64,000 nucleotides of DNA from Lachnoclostridium sp. UBA903 (GCA_002294045.1 DBEP01000062.1:1301-65300); one strand, 5' to 3'; numbered from the stretch's first letter, positions 26,436-35,782 are shown. The notes: a model not told the origin generated them from the sequence alone. Program-made: numbers and translations.

Positions 26436-27524
26436 CTAATATATTCGCATCACTTCTGCCTGGCGTTTCTTTTTTCTATATACTGCCGGTGTCATGCCAT
26501 AAGTCTCTTTAAAATTCCGGAAGAAGATACTTTGATCCCGGTAACCGATAAGAGAAACAATACGTTCCATATTGCACTCTGTTTTGATTAATAATTCTGC
26601 AGCCTTTTTCATTCTCATCTCTAATAGAATATGGCTGAAGGTATAGCCTGTTTCTTTTCGGAAATACCTGCTTAAATACCCTTCACTCACATAAAATTCT
26701 TTTGAAAGGGAGGCTAATGAAACAGTATCTATATGCCGCTTCATATACTGCTGGTATTCAATCAGAGGATATTTTTCAATCTTTTTGCTATCCTTTAGAA
26801 ATACTGCATCCTCCTCATTTATTCTCAAAATATATCCAAATATGGACATCATCATACTTTTCATCACCAGCCGGCTTCTTTTTGGCAATAAAAATGCCTC
26901 TTCATACAGCTCCATTACACTTTCTTCCAGCAGTCTATAAGGCTTGCTATGGAAGACCATCACTTCTCCCCCCTGTCTGTGATAAAGCATCTTCCAGAAA
27001 AACTCCGCAATGATACCGCCATCATTAATTTCTAAAAGTTCCGGAAATGCTTCTGTAAAGGAACTCCTTCTAATCAGCAGATTTATAACAATATCTTCAT
27101 CCAAATGAGAAAAAACCGTCTGTTCTACTTCCGGTGCCACAATACATATATTCCCTGCACATAGATTGTTCCATTTCCCCGCATAATAAAACAAACAGTT
27201 CCCGCAAAACACATAAATTAATTTAATAAACTCCAGGCCGTGCAAAAAAGCGGGACAGTAGCGCGCATTAACGACAACGTTGGTTTCTTCTAATATTTCC
27301 TGAGAAAAGTATTCATCCTCCGTAAAATGATTATCGATATGCGTTGGCGGTAACTGGGGCAGACTTATTTTCCCGTCTTTATTATTTTCCATAAAACGGC
27401 CGAGAAATTCATCCCAGCTTCTGATCGGTTCCTCATAAATTTGGGGATTCTGAAGATATAATTTTTTGTATAATTTTTCTTCTTCTCTCAGATAAAAACT
27501 TTGAATAAAACTATCACGTTCCAT
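26436..27524 (-). CDS. AraC-family transcriptional regulator, copy 2
   Basis: About 362 residues, paralogous to the next gene over its whole length: a cupin-like N-terminal domain with ARYCPAFLHGLEFIKLIYVFCGN, NICIVAPEVEQTVFSHLDED, then a C-terminal double helix-turn-helix ending RIVSLIGYRDQSIFFRNFKETYGMTPAVYRKKK. ATG 27524 is preferred because AGAGG precedes it by 7 bases; the longer reading to 27566 has no ribosome site. The two regulators are 15 bases apart and cotranscribed. Having two suggests separate inducers or a heterodimer. Confidence 0.87.
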   Translation of the reverse strand: MERDSFIQSFYLREEEKLYKKLYLQNPQIYEEPIRSWDEFLGRFMENNKDGKISLPQLPPTHIDNHFTEDEYFSQEILEETNVVVNARYCPAFLHGLEFIKLIYVFCGNCLFYYAGKWNNLCAGNICIVAPEVEQTVFSHLDEDIVINLLIRRSSFTEAFPELLEINDGGIIAEFFWKMLYHRQGGEVMVFHSKPYRLLEESVMELYEEAFLLPKRSRLVMKSMMMSIFGYILRINEEDAVFLKDSKKIEKYPLIEYQQYMKRHIDTVSLASLSKEFYVSEGYLSRYFRKETGYTFSHILLEMRMKKAAELLIKTECNMERIVSLIGYRDQSIFFRNFKETYGMTPAVYRKKKRQAEVMRIY

Positions 27525-27857
27525 ATAATACCTCTTACAACCTGTCTCTCTAAGTACTTCTATCAATTATACGCTCACGTTCAACCTTTGTCTCATTATC
27601 TGCTAATATCATTTCACTCCCCCTGCTTCCGCAACATTTTTAAAAACTATATCCTGAAATTTTGCTACGCTTGATTTTGTATGGCAGCATTCAATATGAT
27701 TCATTATTACATTTCCGTTATTATTTATCACAATAATATTAATCTAAGCAAATATTATCTTAGCAATTAAACTTTGTCAATAATTACTTATTTATCACGC
27801 ACCGGAGCTCCGTGCTCTTTTGCTTACATTCCTCTTTGCAGTACTCCGCAAAGCTTT

Positions 27858-28406
27858 CTACAAGCTATTACATTCTATACTATTGAAAAGTTGCCAGAGC
27901 TCTTCCACGATTATCGATTTTGGGTATGGCATGGAATTATATATCCACCATTCCAATACACCAACACCTGCCGATACTAAAAATTCTACAGAAATTTCTT
28001 TTTTGGCTTTTTTTTCAGATAAATCGAGGCGATTAATCAATCCGTCTTTGAATATTTCTTTCATACGCTTTCGGAAAACAGGGCTTTCTTTATTTGATAA
28101 CATGGAGGAATAAAATTTATAATTGGCTTCGAGATGTTCAAAAACACGTGCCAGGCTAGACTTAGTTGCCAATTTTTCTGCCTTATGCTCTTGGATACAT
28201 GTTTCTGTTAATTGCGTCAAATAATAGTCCAGACACTTGTCCCTCAAATCATACTTATCCGTAAAATGCAGGTAAATTGTTCCTCGATTAACATTAGCCT
28301 TTTCTGCGATTTCGCCAATAGTTATATTTTCCAAATTCTTTTTCAAAACAAGTGTCATAAAAGCTTCCATAATTGCCTGTTTAGATTTTTGAATTCGTCT
28401 ATCCAT
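27858..28406 (-). CDS. TetR-family repressor
   Basis: A 182-residue TetR-type protein. The N-terminal helix-turn-helix reads AIMEAFMTLVLKKNLENITIGEIAEKANVNRGTIYLHFTDKYDL. The C-terminal ligand-binding helices resemble the TetR_C group of Firmicutes (SNKESPVFRKRMKEIF, FLVSAGVGVLEWWI). ATG 28406 is chosen because AAAGGA lies 9 bases upstream; upstream TTG and ATG codons overlap that site. It is divergent from the quinone-oxidoreductase gene, with two inverted-repeat operators between them, so it likely represses both. Confidence 0.88.
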   Translation of the reverse strand: MDRRIQKSKQAIMEAFMTLVLKKNLENITIGEIAEKANVNRGTIYLHFTDKYDLRDKCLDYYLTQLTETCIQEHKAEKLATKSSLARVFEHLEANYKFYSSMLSNKESPVFRKRMKEIFKDGLINRLDLSEKKAKKEISVEFLVSAGVGVLEWWIYNSMPYPKSIIVEELWQLFNSIECNSL

Positions 28407-28452
28407 TTTAATCATTCCTTTCAATTATCATAATTAATAAATTCAACTTAAT

Positions 28453-28468
28453 TGTTGATTATTCAACA
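28453..28468. promoter_or_regulatory. TetR operator 1
   Basis: TGTTGA-TTAT-TCAACA: perfect 6-base arms around a 4-base spacer. The arm is the same TCAACA/TGTTGA element found in operator 2. It lies about 47 bases upstream of the repressor start, so it may serve autoregulation. Confidence 0.6.
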
Positions 28469-28487
28469 GATTTCATACTATTACGTA

Positions 28488-28516
28488 TTGAACTATTTAA
28501 TTATAACTGATACTAT
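28488..28516 (+). promoter_or_regulatory. Probable promoter of the oxidoreductase gene
   Basis: TTGAAC (28488-28493) and TACTAT (28511-28516) with a 17-base spacer on the plus strand. The expected start of transcription falls inside the 22-bp palindrome. Confidence 0.5.
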
Positions 28517-28520
28517 AAAT

Positions 28521-28542
28521 TTATTCAACACGTGTTGAATAA
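28521..28542. promoter_or_regulatory. TetR operator 2, perfect 22-bp palindrome
   Basis: TTATTCAACAC followed by its exact reverse complement GTGTTGAATAA. It overlaps the start region of the oxidoreductase promoter, so binding would block transcription. It shares the TTCAACA half-site with operator 1. Confidence 0.75.
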
Positions 28543-28569
28543 TAAACAATGTTAATAAGGAGATAAATA

Positions 28570-29574
28570 ATGAAAGCAATCGGTTTAACAAATTTCGGTG
28601 ATCCGGGTACATTCGAGGAAATAGAGGTGAATTTACCAGATTTAAATGAAAACCAGGTACTTGTTGAAGTGAAGGCTTCATCAATTAATCCCGGCGATGA
28701 ACCTTTACGAACGGGAAAAATATTCAGAAGCTCCGTTGGAGGCCAATGGTCTGAGAAATTACCGATATTCCTTGGAAGCGACGTTGCCGGTATAGTAAAA
28801 GCTGTCGGGGAAAAGGTTTCTCTGTTTCAAGCTGGTGACCGTGTTATGGGATTATCTATCCATTCAGGAGCATATCAGGATTTCATTGCAGTAGATGAAG
28901 AGCACCTGGCAAAATTTACAGAAAATATATCATATGAAATTGCAGGTGCTGCGCCTACAATTGCACTAACAGCAAAGCAGGCATTATTTGATTATGGAAA
29001 ACTTTTAAAAGGGCAAAGAGTATTAATTCAAGGTGGCGCTGGCGGTGTCGGACACATTACAATCCAATTGGCAAAAAACCATGGAGCTTATGTTATAACA
29101 ACTGCAAGAAAAAATAACCATGATTTTGTTAAAGCTTTAGGTGCAGATGAAGTATACGATTATACTGAATTTGATATTGCAGATATTATCCATGAAAAAG
29201 TTGACTTGGTAATTGATACTGTTATGGAGGCATCCATTATTGAAAATAATGGTGCACTGGGTGAAGTCGGGAAAAAAAGTCTCTCGGTTATCAGAGATAA
29301 TGGAAAATATGTATCAATTGTTTCTTTTGGATTAAACAGATATCCGATGGAACGTAGCATTGAGGCGTACTTTTTCCAATCCAAACCAAACCACTCAGAC
29401 TTTGAAAAAATTGTGGATTGGATTAGAATGAAAGAACTGCAGATTCATATAGATAAAATTTACCCGCTATCTCCTCACGGAATTTCGGAAGCTTACATCC
29501 ATAGTAAAAAGCAGCCAAAAAAGGGGCGAATTTCAGTATCAGGAATTTTAAATAAACAAAATAATCAGAGTTAA
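28570..29574 (+). CDS. Quinone oxidoreductase/zinc-free MDR-family alcohol dehydrogenase
   Basis: A 334-residue medium-chain reductase. The N-terminal GroES-like domain has VKASSINPGDEPLRTG and FLGSDVAGIVKAVGEKV. The Rossmann domain has GQRVLIQGGAGGVGHITIQLAKNHGA. The zinc-binding Cys/His residues of alcohol dehydrogenases are absent, as in NADPH:quinone reductases. It is expected to reduce quinones or reactive enones with NADPH. AAGGAG lies before the ATG. It is controlled by the divergent TetR protein, a common arrangement for electrophile stress responses. Confidence 0.87.
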   Translation: MKAIGLTNFGDPGTFEEIEVNLPDLNENQVLVEVKASSINPGDEPLRTGKIFRSSVGGQWSEKLPIFLGSDVAGIVKAVGEKVSLFQAGDRVMGLSIHSGAYQDFIAVDEEHLAKFTENISYEIAGAAPTIALTAKQALFDYGKLLKGQRVLIQGGAGGVGHITIQLAKNHGAYVITTARKNNHDFVKALGADEVYDYTEFDIADIIHEKVDLVIDTVMEASIIENNGALGEVGKKSLSVIRDNGKYVSIVSFGLNRYPMERSIEAYFFQSKPNHSDFEKIVDWIRMKELQIHIDKIYPLSPHGISEAYIHSKKQPKKGRISVSGILNKQNNQS

Positions 29575-29742
29575 CCTATGATTGAAAATTAATAAACGAC
29601 AAATATAATTATTAATTGTTTTCGGAAGATTGATTATGAAAAAACAGGCAAGGCTGTATTCTCACTGCTATATGGATTAGAGACTTTCACCTGTTAGAAT
29701 GTGTATCCGCAAAGCTCCGGAAAGGTTATATTTCTGTTTTCC

Positions 29743-29883
29743 AAAAAAGGGTAGTATAAAAGATATCGTGGGTCCCGGTAATAGTTACCACTTTCCTGAT
29801 TAGATTATTCATCTCTAATACTCACCAGGAAGGTGGTAACTATTACCGGAACGCACAATATCTTTTTACACTGCCCTTTATAT
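29743..29883. repeat. Long near-perfect inverted repeat (about 140 bp)
   Basis: Left arm about 29743-29798 and right arm about 29826-29883 are reverse complements with few mismatches. The inner 24 bases (CCGGTAATAGTTACCAC...) differ at one position, and the outer parts (AAAGGG.AGT.TAAAA and its complement) at several. The loop itself folds (ATTAGA/TCTAAT). It could be a MITE-like element, a large structured RNA or a strong bidirectional transcription barrier between convergent genes. Confidence 0.7.
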
Positions 29884-29900
29884 TTATTCGAGACACTCAG

Positions 29901-30035
29901 TTATTGACCGGTTACAAACAACTTTATACCAGGTTTTCGTACCGGCTCCTTTTTTACTCCGAAATTTGTTCCATATTTTGAGTCATATAGTGCGGTCTCA
30001 TCTACATTTGTAAAATCAGCTCCTGGTTGGAACAT
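29901..30035 (-). CDS. Small orphan ORF after the GH43 gene
   Basis: A 44-codon frame begins at ATG 30035, two bases after the GH43 stop codon. It reads MFQPGADFTNVDETALY...YGTNFGVKKEPVRKPGIKLFVTGQ and has balanced, protein-like composition. It has no ribosome site of its own. It could be the surviving tail of another exported enzyme or a frameshifted extension. No family is recognised. Confidence 0.3.
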   Translation of the reverse strand: MFQPGADFTNVDETALYDSKYGTNFGVKKEPVRKPGIKLFVTGQ

Positions 30036-30037
30036 CC

Positions 30038-33000
30038 TCACGGAATTTCTATTTTCCACAGCTGGTTATTTCCGCCCTCATAGGACCATTGATGTACGTT
30101 TGCACCGTCATCATATGAAATCTCACTGACATCGAGCACCTTTCCGCTGTTTCTATTCGTGATTTTATAGTATCCTTCTATATTTTCTATTTTCCACTGC
30201 TGGCTGTTTCCCCCTACATAAGACCATTGATGAACCTGAGCACCATCTGCAGTCGAACATTCAAGGACATCGAGCACAAGCCCGCTGTGAACCGAGATTA
30301 TTTTATAATACCCCGTACCTAAATCTTCAATTCGCCATTTCTGATTATTTCCGCCTTCATAAGACCATTGATGAACGAATGCTCCCTCATTAGATGAGTA
30401 ATTTGCAACATCCAATGACTTTCCGCTGTGTTTTGCCGTAATCTTGTATATTCTTCCTGATACTATTCCACTATTATTTAAGCCCGGATTCCCGCCGCTG
30501 TTTTTGTCGATTGTGATACAGTCAAGATTCACGTTTCCAGTGTCACCAGTATCATACTTATATGCTATTACATTATTCCCGGCATTCAGACTTACTGTTT
30601 CCGTGGACTCAGCCCAGGCATCCCAGCTTGCTGTTGCCGGCAGTGAAATCTGTTTTATTTTGCTTCCGTTAACATACAGGCTCAATTTACTGCCTGATGT
30701 TCCCGAATATCTCAAGGTTGTGGTGTATGAGGCCGTATTCGGTACGTTTACATCAAACTGGGCAGACGCACCTTGATTCCAATATCCATCCACATAGCCG
30801 GTTCCATCATACCATAAATGCTCTGTGTCCACGTCCGCACCTCCTGACAGGGCTGCGCCCTCTGCCTGATACTTCCATGGAATCCGTTTATTCAAATGGA
30901 TATTGTCAATATTCACCTTGCCGGTATCCCCCGAATCATATTTAAATACAATAACATTATCTCCTGCATTGAGGTTCAGAGTTTCCAGCTTCTCACTCCA
31001 GACACTCCAGCTGCCTGTTTTGCTCAGGGAAATCTGTTTTACCTTGGAACCATTCAAATAAAGGCTCAAGGTTCCGGGGTCAGTATTGCCGTTAGAATAT
31101 CTCAGCTTTACATCATATGAAGCTGCATCCTCAACATTTACTGAAAAACCGACCGCCGCACCTATAGAAGTAAAACCCTTTACAAAGCCGGTTCCCGTAT
31201 AATTCGGATGCTCGGCGTCTTTTGCGGCACTTCCCGAAAGAGCTGCATTTTCAGCTTCATAATGCCATGTGGCGGTTTCGGTAACCGTAATATAATCAAG
31301 ATTTACATTCCCACTGTCACTGCTGTCATATTGATAAGTTATTGTGTTGTTCCCTGCATTCAGTGTAATATTGTCAATCCTGTCGCCCCATTTATTCCAG
31401 CTATTGTGCCTGAACAATTGTATCTGCTTTACTTTCACGCCATTAACATATATGCTCATAGTCTTATCGGCAGAAGTTCCGTTGCCGTAACGCAGATTTA
31501 CCGAATAGTTTCCGGCATAAGGCACGTTTACAGTAAACCGGGCCGCTGCCCCCTGATTCCAAAAGCCGGCTGCAAAGCCTGTTCCGCTGTAGCCCTCGTG
31601 GTCTGATGCTGCCAGCGCTCCTCCTGAAAGATTGGAGTTTTCGGCTTCATACAGAGTGCTTCTCTTTATAACCAGAACATCAAGGCCCAGTCCGCTTATA
31701 CCGTTTACTGTCAGGCGCACCTTATTGCTTCCTGCATTAAGCTGGATATTGTTAACCCTGACATAGTCGTAATTGGAGCTGCTGCCTGCATTTGACGGAA
31801 ATGAAATTGTACTGTTGCTTCCCTGATTGACATTTAAAATCATTGGAATAGCCGATGATGTATCATTATTGTATCTGAAATTCAGGGAGTATTTTCCGGC
31901 AGATTTTGTGTTGATAGTGAATTCCACATAGTCGCCGGCGGTGTTGTTGTATTTTATATATCCGCTGCCGGAGCAGTTTGAACTTGCATTTACTATTATT
32001 TTCCCTGCACCTGAGGACAATGCATTTTCAGCCTCATACATTTCGCTTTTTTCTTCGCCGGAGGGCCTGGTAAGGACGGTATTTGCATTTGAAGGAATAC
32101 CAAGGTTTATAAATCCGTCGTCATTCCAGTTGATACGCTGTGCCCTTACCCACCTGTTAATGCCTGTTTGCCCTGAAGCAGGACCGCCATGGTAAATAAG
32201 CCAGTCCTCCGTTCCGTCCTCTGATTTTACAAACAAGGGAGACCCAGGTCCAAAAACGCTATTCTCAGGCGATTTCGACATTACAGGCTGAGGATGCTTG
32301 GTCCACGAAGCAGGATTCAGCAAATCGCTGCCTGACAAAGCCGTTGAGACACCTACACAGTAGTTGTCATTCGTATAGCTGCTTGCAGAATATGCAAAAT
32401 ATACCTTTCCGTCTCTTTCTACTACGGCACAGCCCTCATCAATGCTGTCTCCATGCTTCTCCCACGGATATATGGGATAGGCTACCATGCCTTCAGTACC
32501 CTTAAGTGTCCACGGATTACTCATCTCCACAAGGGTGGGAGATTCGTCAAATTTATCTCCGGCAGCATTCCAGTAATATTTTGTATAGCTGAAATACCTT
32601 TTTCCATCAATATTGACTACACCGCATGCCAGCCCATTGCTCTGGGTATTGATTTTGCCCTTTTCAGTCCATGTTCCCTCAAAAGGGTCCGGTGATGAAT
32701 TCTCCAGGCAGTAGGAGTAAGGATGCCCAAAATCACCCGGAGCTCCTGCGGAGAAATAAATATACCACTTGCCATCAAGCCTATAAATATAAGGCCCCCA
32801 TACATAGCCATATATGCTGTCTGACCCGGCAGGCCTGGCCCAAACCCGTTTGTTTTTTGCATTTACTACGCCAAGAATTGTTTCATGCTTCTTCAAATAG
32901 ATACCATCTCCGGCTGAAAAGCAAGAATAATAATACCCATCCGCATCTCTTACAATTGTAGGATCCGCTCCGGGCATAATGGGATTCAGATAATTTGATG

Positions 33001-33082
33001 TAACATCAGCATACGAATACCCCGGCACCAGTGAAGAAATTAACAGTACAATCAACAGTAAACTTAAACCTCTCTTTTTCAT
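30038..33082 (-). CDS. Secreted GH43 glycosidase with four CBM6/35-like modules and a ricin-type domain
   Basis: A 1014-residue exported enzyme. The signal peptide ends at SYA. A GH43 five-bladed propeller (about 30-345) has NPIMPGADPTIVRD (base Asp) and SIDEGCAVV (likely acid Glu). Four beta-sandwich modules of 125-135 residues follow, each opening with YEAENA.LSGG and ending in NLD.I.I, characteristic of CBM6/CBM35. The last about 135 residues form a beta-trefoil ricin-B/CBM13 domain with three HQWSY.GGN.Q.W repeats. Expected substrates are arabinan, arabinoxylan or galactan side chains. It is a single gene, and the ATG follows GGGAGAGTGAGTA. Confidence 0.85.
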   Translation of the reverse strand: MKKRGLSLLLIVLLISSLVPGYSYADVTSNYLNPIMPGADPTIVRDADGYYYSCFSAGDGIYLKKHETILGVVNAKNKRVWARPAGSDSIYGYVWGPYIYRLDGKWYIYFSAGAPGDFGHPYSYCLENSSPDPFEGTWTEKGKINTQSNGLACGVVNIDGKRYFSYTKYYWNAAGDKFDESPTLVEMSNPWTLKGTEGMVAYPIYPWEKHGDSIDEGCAVVERDGKVYFAYSASSYTNDNYCVGVSTALSGSDLLNPASWTKHPQPVMSKSPENSVFGPGSPLFVKSEDGTEDWLIYHGGPASGQTGINRWVRAQRINWNDDGFINLGIPSNANTVLTRPSGEEKSEMYEAENALSSGAGKIIVNASSNCSGSGYIKYNNTAGDYVEFTINTKSAGKYSLNFRYNNDTSSAIPMILNVNQGSNSTISFPSNAGSSSNYDYVRVNNIQLNAGSNKVRLTVNGISGLGLDVLVIKRSTLYEAENSNLSGGALAASDHEGYSGTGFAAGFWNQGAAARFTVNVPYAGNYSVNLRYGNGTSADKTMSIYVNGVKVKQIQLFRHNSWNKWGDRIDNITLNAGNNTITYQYDSSDSGNVNLDYITVTETATWHYEAENAALSGSAAKDAEHPNYTGTGFVKGFTSIGAAVGFSVNVEDAASYDVKLRYSNGNTDPGTLSLYLNGSKVKQISLSKTGSWSVWSEKLETLNLNAGDNVIVFKYDSGDTGKVNIDNIHLNKRIPWKYQAEGAALSGGADVDTEHLWYDGTGYVDGYWNQGASAQFDVNVPNTASYTTTLRYSGTSGSKLSLYVNGSKIKQISLPATASWDAWAESTETVSLNAGNNVIAYKYDTGDTGNVNLDCITIDKNSGGNPGLNNSGIVSGRIYKITAKHSGKSLDVANYSSNEGAFVHQWSYEGGNNQKWRIEDLGTGYYKIISVHSGLVLDVLECSTADGAQVHQWSYVGGNSQQWKIENIEGYYKITNRNSGKVLDVSEISYDDGANVHQWSYEGGNNQLWKIEIP

Positions 33083-33437
33083 TACTCACTCTCCCTTTCA
33101 TTTTTCCTGAAACATGCCTCACCTCTATAGTGCTTCAATTCTCCGGTGCAGGCAGGCAGGATTCTAAAAATACCCATACTTGTTTCAGCAGCCCTATCCT
33201 TTAGGGATAGGCAAGTTCCAGTCAAATAGTACTGAAGTCCAAATCCGCATAGCTCTCATAATCTTCCGGTTGCGGAATAATGTCCGTGGTCTCGCTGTAA
33301 AGAAGCATAAGCTTCTCAGCAATTTCTGCATTCATTAACTCCCACAAAGATAATAACAATATCAACCAATTTGTTACTATAATTGTATATCTTTTCCTGA
33401 TACTTTTCAACATATACTTATATAGAAAGACAATAAT
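33083..33437. other. Gene-free upstream region of the GH43 gene
   Basis: It contains a perfect short hairpin (CCTATCC/GGATAGG, 33193-33211) without a T-run. A coding-like minus-strand tail (AEKLMLLYSETTDIIPQPEDYESYADLDFSTI, ending at 33222) has no start and no recognised family. It is probably the end of a lost gene. Confidence 0.35.
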
Positions 33438-33735
33438 TTACAGAATTCTGCATACCAGATTGTCATTAAATTTGTATACTGCACAGGATACTTGGCACTG
33501 TGAATCATCAGTGCTCTTATTAACGAAGTGAGCAAAATTATCTTTTTTCGGGTATTTTTCCTTGTCTTCATCGTACCATGCGCTATAAAATGCATTATAC
33601 ATATCTTTATTGCCGGAAAAGTTAACTGTGTAAGTAGCTGTCAGATTTCTTGCTTGAACAATTTAATGGTTTTTGTTTTTCCTTGTATTCCTTTATAACC
33701 GATTCTAACATTCAACAGGTTTTTATCTTGTTGGC
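33438..33735 (-). pseudogene. Frameshifted hypothetical gene relic
   Basis: Two frames join to give GYKGIQGKTKTIKLFKQEI and then LTATYTVNFSGNKDMYNAFYSAWYDEDKEKYP, continuing to FNDNLVCRIL and TAA. The composition is clearly protein-like, but there is no start and no recognised domain. It belongs to the decayed accessory stretch. Confidence 0.35.
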
Positions 33736-33773
33736 AGTTTAATTATTTTCTTTTTTCCACTCACTGCAGATTA

Positions 33774-34352
33774 TTATGTAGAAAGTTCTGATGGTGTTAT
33801 TTGGCTTAAAACCCTATCGGTTTTCTCCAATCGAAAGAATTGTCCTTTAACTACTAGTGTTGCAGTACCATTAGTATCTATGATTAAGTCAAAAGAATCA
33901 TCGAGTTCTTTAAGGCTAAATGAAATACACAAAAATGGTGGTGATATGCCATCCCATATATCAGACGGCTGCCTATAAATCATGAACAAGTCATCCCAGT
34001 TCAAAACGTGATAGCCTAATTCGGTCGGAGGTAAAAAAGCTACTATGCTTTTGGAATCTATATGAAACTCTTTATTCAAGTATTTTTCCTTTATTTCCTT
34101 TATTATTTTATCATTTTCACTCCTTTCTGTTTCCGTAGTTGCCTCGGCTTCATGATATTCAACACTTTCGCCTAGATATTCTGTTATTATCCAATAGCCA
34201 GAAACAGCAGAAAATTCCTCTGTTTCTAAAATAGAGCTATTATTTTCTTTCTTTGATTGAATAACACAATAAAATACTGTAAATAAAATAATCACAATTA
34301 CAACAACAATTACTGCTTTACTTTTTTGGTTTTGTATAATTTCTTTTAACAT
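33774..34352 (-). CDS. Membrane-anchored hypothetical protein
   Basis: 192 residues with one N-terminal membrane segment (AVIVVVIVIILFTVFYCVI), a short acidic linker and an extracytoplasmic domain of about 150 residues (SGYWIITEYLGESVEYHEAEA, FHIDSKSIVAFLPPTELGYHV, GTATLVVKGQFFRLEKTD). No family is recognised. The second ATG (34352) is favoured because GAGGG lies 6 bases before it. It may be a stand-alone immunity-type or lipoprotein-like protein given the neighbours. Confidence 0.55.
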   Translation of the reverse strand: MLKEIIQNQKSKAVIVVVIVIILFTVFYCVIQSKKENNSSILETEEFSAVSGYWIITEYLGESVEYHEAEATTETERSENDKIIKEIKEKYLNKEFHIDSKSIVAFLPPTELGYHVLNWDDLFMIYRQPSDIWDGISPPFLCISFSLKELDDSFDLIIDTNGTATLVVKGQFFRLEKTDRVLSQITPSELST

Positions 34353-34560
34353 CATACGCCCTCACAAAATCTCCAAATTTAAGGATTTCATATTCATCCA
34401 TTCTCCTCTGTTTTAGACCTTCGTAACAAATCATGTGCATAGCCAATTGTTTATCCACTGTTATCCAGTATAAATCTTCCGATAACCTCGAATTTTGTAT
34501 CTTTTACGATTGCTGCTTTGGAAAAATTATCCGGACTTTTTAACATAATCTCATGCTTCC

Positions 34561-34710
34561 CTACGTAAGAACAACTCGTAAATCATCCAGTTTTGTACCC
34601 GTTTTTAACATATCTTTGATTTTATCAAAGGTCTTTATCGTTTTTCCTGCTTGTAATGTTGTTGTTAATGCTCCAATTCTGCCGTGATGAGCGCAACCAC
34701 TATAGATACA
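34561..34710 (-). pseudogene. Unassigned coding relic
   Basis: A minus-strand frame reads YSGCAHHGRIGALTTTLQAG, then KTIKTFDKIKDMLKTGTKLDDLRVVLT before TAG. A second frame just downstream reads MLKSPDNFSKAAIVKDTKFEVIGRFILDNSG. It looks like a broken small gene, possibly a toxin or immunity tail. No family is recognised. Confidence 0.3.
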
Positions 34711-34754
34711 CCGTCTCCGATCAATGATGACAATTGTATGGAAAGGAAATACAC

Positions 34755-34984
34755 CTGCATAGCAGATGGTTTATTTCTTCCAATGCAATAAATTTATCAA
34801 AGTCACTTTCATACAAACGCTCCTGTACTATACGATATTTTTCAAATTCGCTTTCGCATGGGCCTTTGCAATCTCTGCTGAAACTTTTCCTGCATCATTT
34901 AATATTTCTTTATCCATCAATTTCAAAAACCCATCCAGGCGTTCCTCCCAATCCTCCACGCATAGCCTGTAACTCAGCACTATG
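34755..34984 (-). pseudogene. RhuM-family (virulence protein) C-terminal relic
   Basis: Three reading frames join to give SAELQAMR, then VEDWEERLDGFLKLMDKEIL, NDAGKVSAEIAKAHA, and finally SEFEKYRIVQERLYESDFDKFIALEE. This order matches the end of RhuM-type proteins as I remember them. At least two single-base shifts break it and the N-terminal half is absent, replaced by a terminator-like hairpin. Confidence 0.55.
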
Positions 34985-34988
34985 AAAG

Positions 34989-35022
34989 AAAAAACGGTGA
35001 GGATTTTTTCTTACCGTTTTTT
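34989..35022. terminator. Terminator-like hairpin
   Basis: AAAAAACGGTGAG and CTTACCGTTTTTT pair (one G-U) around an 8-base loop, with T-runs in both orientations. It lies between the DinB-like gene and the RhuM relic. Confidence 0.65.
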
Positions 35023-35272
35023 CCTGTTTTCTTATATCACCGCCCGCTAAACAGATATTTTTTTTTGATTTATTATTTCCTTAATCAAGCTATAAACAGG
35101 TCATAATTAATGTGTAGATTACTTCCTGCCGCTTTAAATGTTTCTTCCAAAGTTTACAATTTATACACATTCGCCTCCAAGCATTCCGTTTTCATTCTAC
35201 CAGTCTTCACGACAAATTGAATTTATCAGTTTTGCATAATGCTCGTAATTTGGCTTAAAAGCATATATAAAG

Positions 35273-35782
35273 CTATTTTGTACAGGTTTTATACAGAAAT
35301 CGCCCATAACCAATTTCTGCTGCATTTTTCATTAATTCTCCATTCAACCACAATGCAGTATCTGAAAAACTCCTGTCGGATAATGGCCATTTGGCATATT
35401 GCTTTGACAGATAATCTGCGTCCGACAATTCGTTTAGCATTGAAACCCATTTATCGTGTAATGCGTTTATTGTTGCTTTTGTTTTTTTAACACTTCCCGG
35501 CCAAGGAATATCTTCTTTTTTTAAGGTTCCATTTCCAAAATTGTAATCCAATGCAGTACTCCACCAATACATAATATGCCATAAAGTCCATGCAATGCTG
35601 GGTGGCCCCAACTCGTAACTTTCGGTTTCAGGCCAATCTATACACCACTTTTCATTTTGCTTCCGTATCTGCAGCCCAGCGGGAGTAAATGTCCAAAGCG
35701 CCTCTGCCTCCTCAAGATTGTCCATATGATAAAGATAAAGTTGCCAGCACATGTCCAGCTGAAATAATATATTCTCTTTCAT
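35273..35782 (-). CDS. DinB-superfamily protein
   Basis: 169 residues with the DinB/YfiT four-helix layout: ILFQLDMCWQLYLYHMDNLEEAEALW near the N-terminus, SIAWTLWHIMYWWSTALDY carrying a candidate metal His, and a C-terminal helix NGELMKNAAEIGYGRFL. The usual third His positions are not all clear. Members are often metal-dependent thiol transferases or stress proteins of unknown function. ATG 35782 is chosen because GAGAGG precedes it; the longer frame starts without one. Confidence 0.65.
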   Translation of the reverse strand: MKENILFQLDMCWQLYLYHMDNLEEAEALWTFTPAGLQIRKQNEKWCIDWPETESYELGPPSIAWTLWHIMYWWSTALDYNFGNGTLKKEDIPWPGSVKKTKATINALHDKWVSMLNELSDADYLSKQYAKWPLSDRSFSDTALWLNGELMKNAAEIGYGRFLYKTCTK

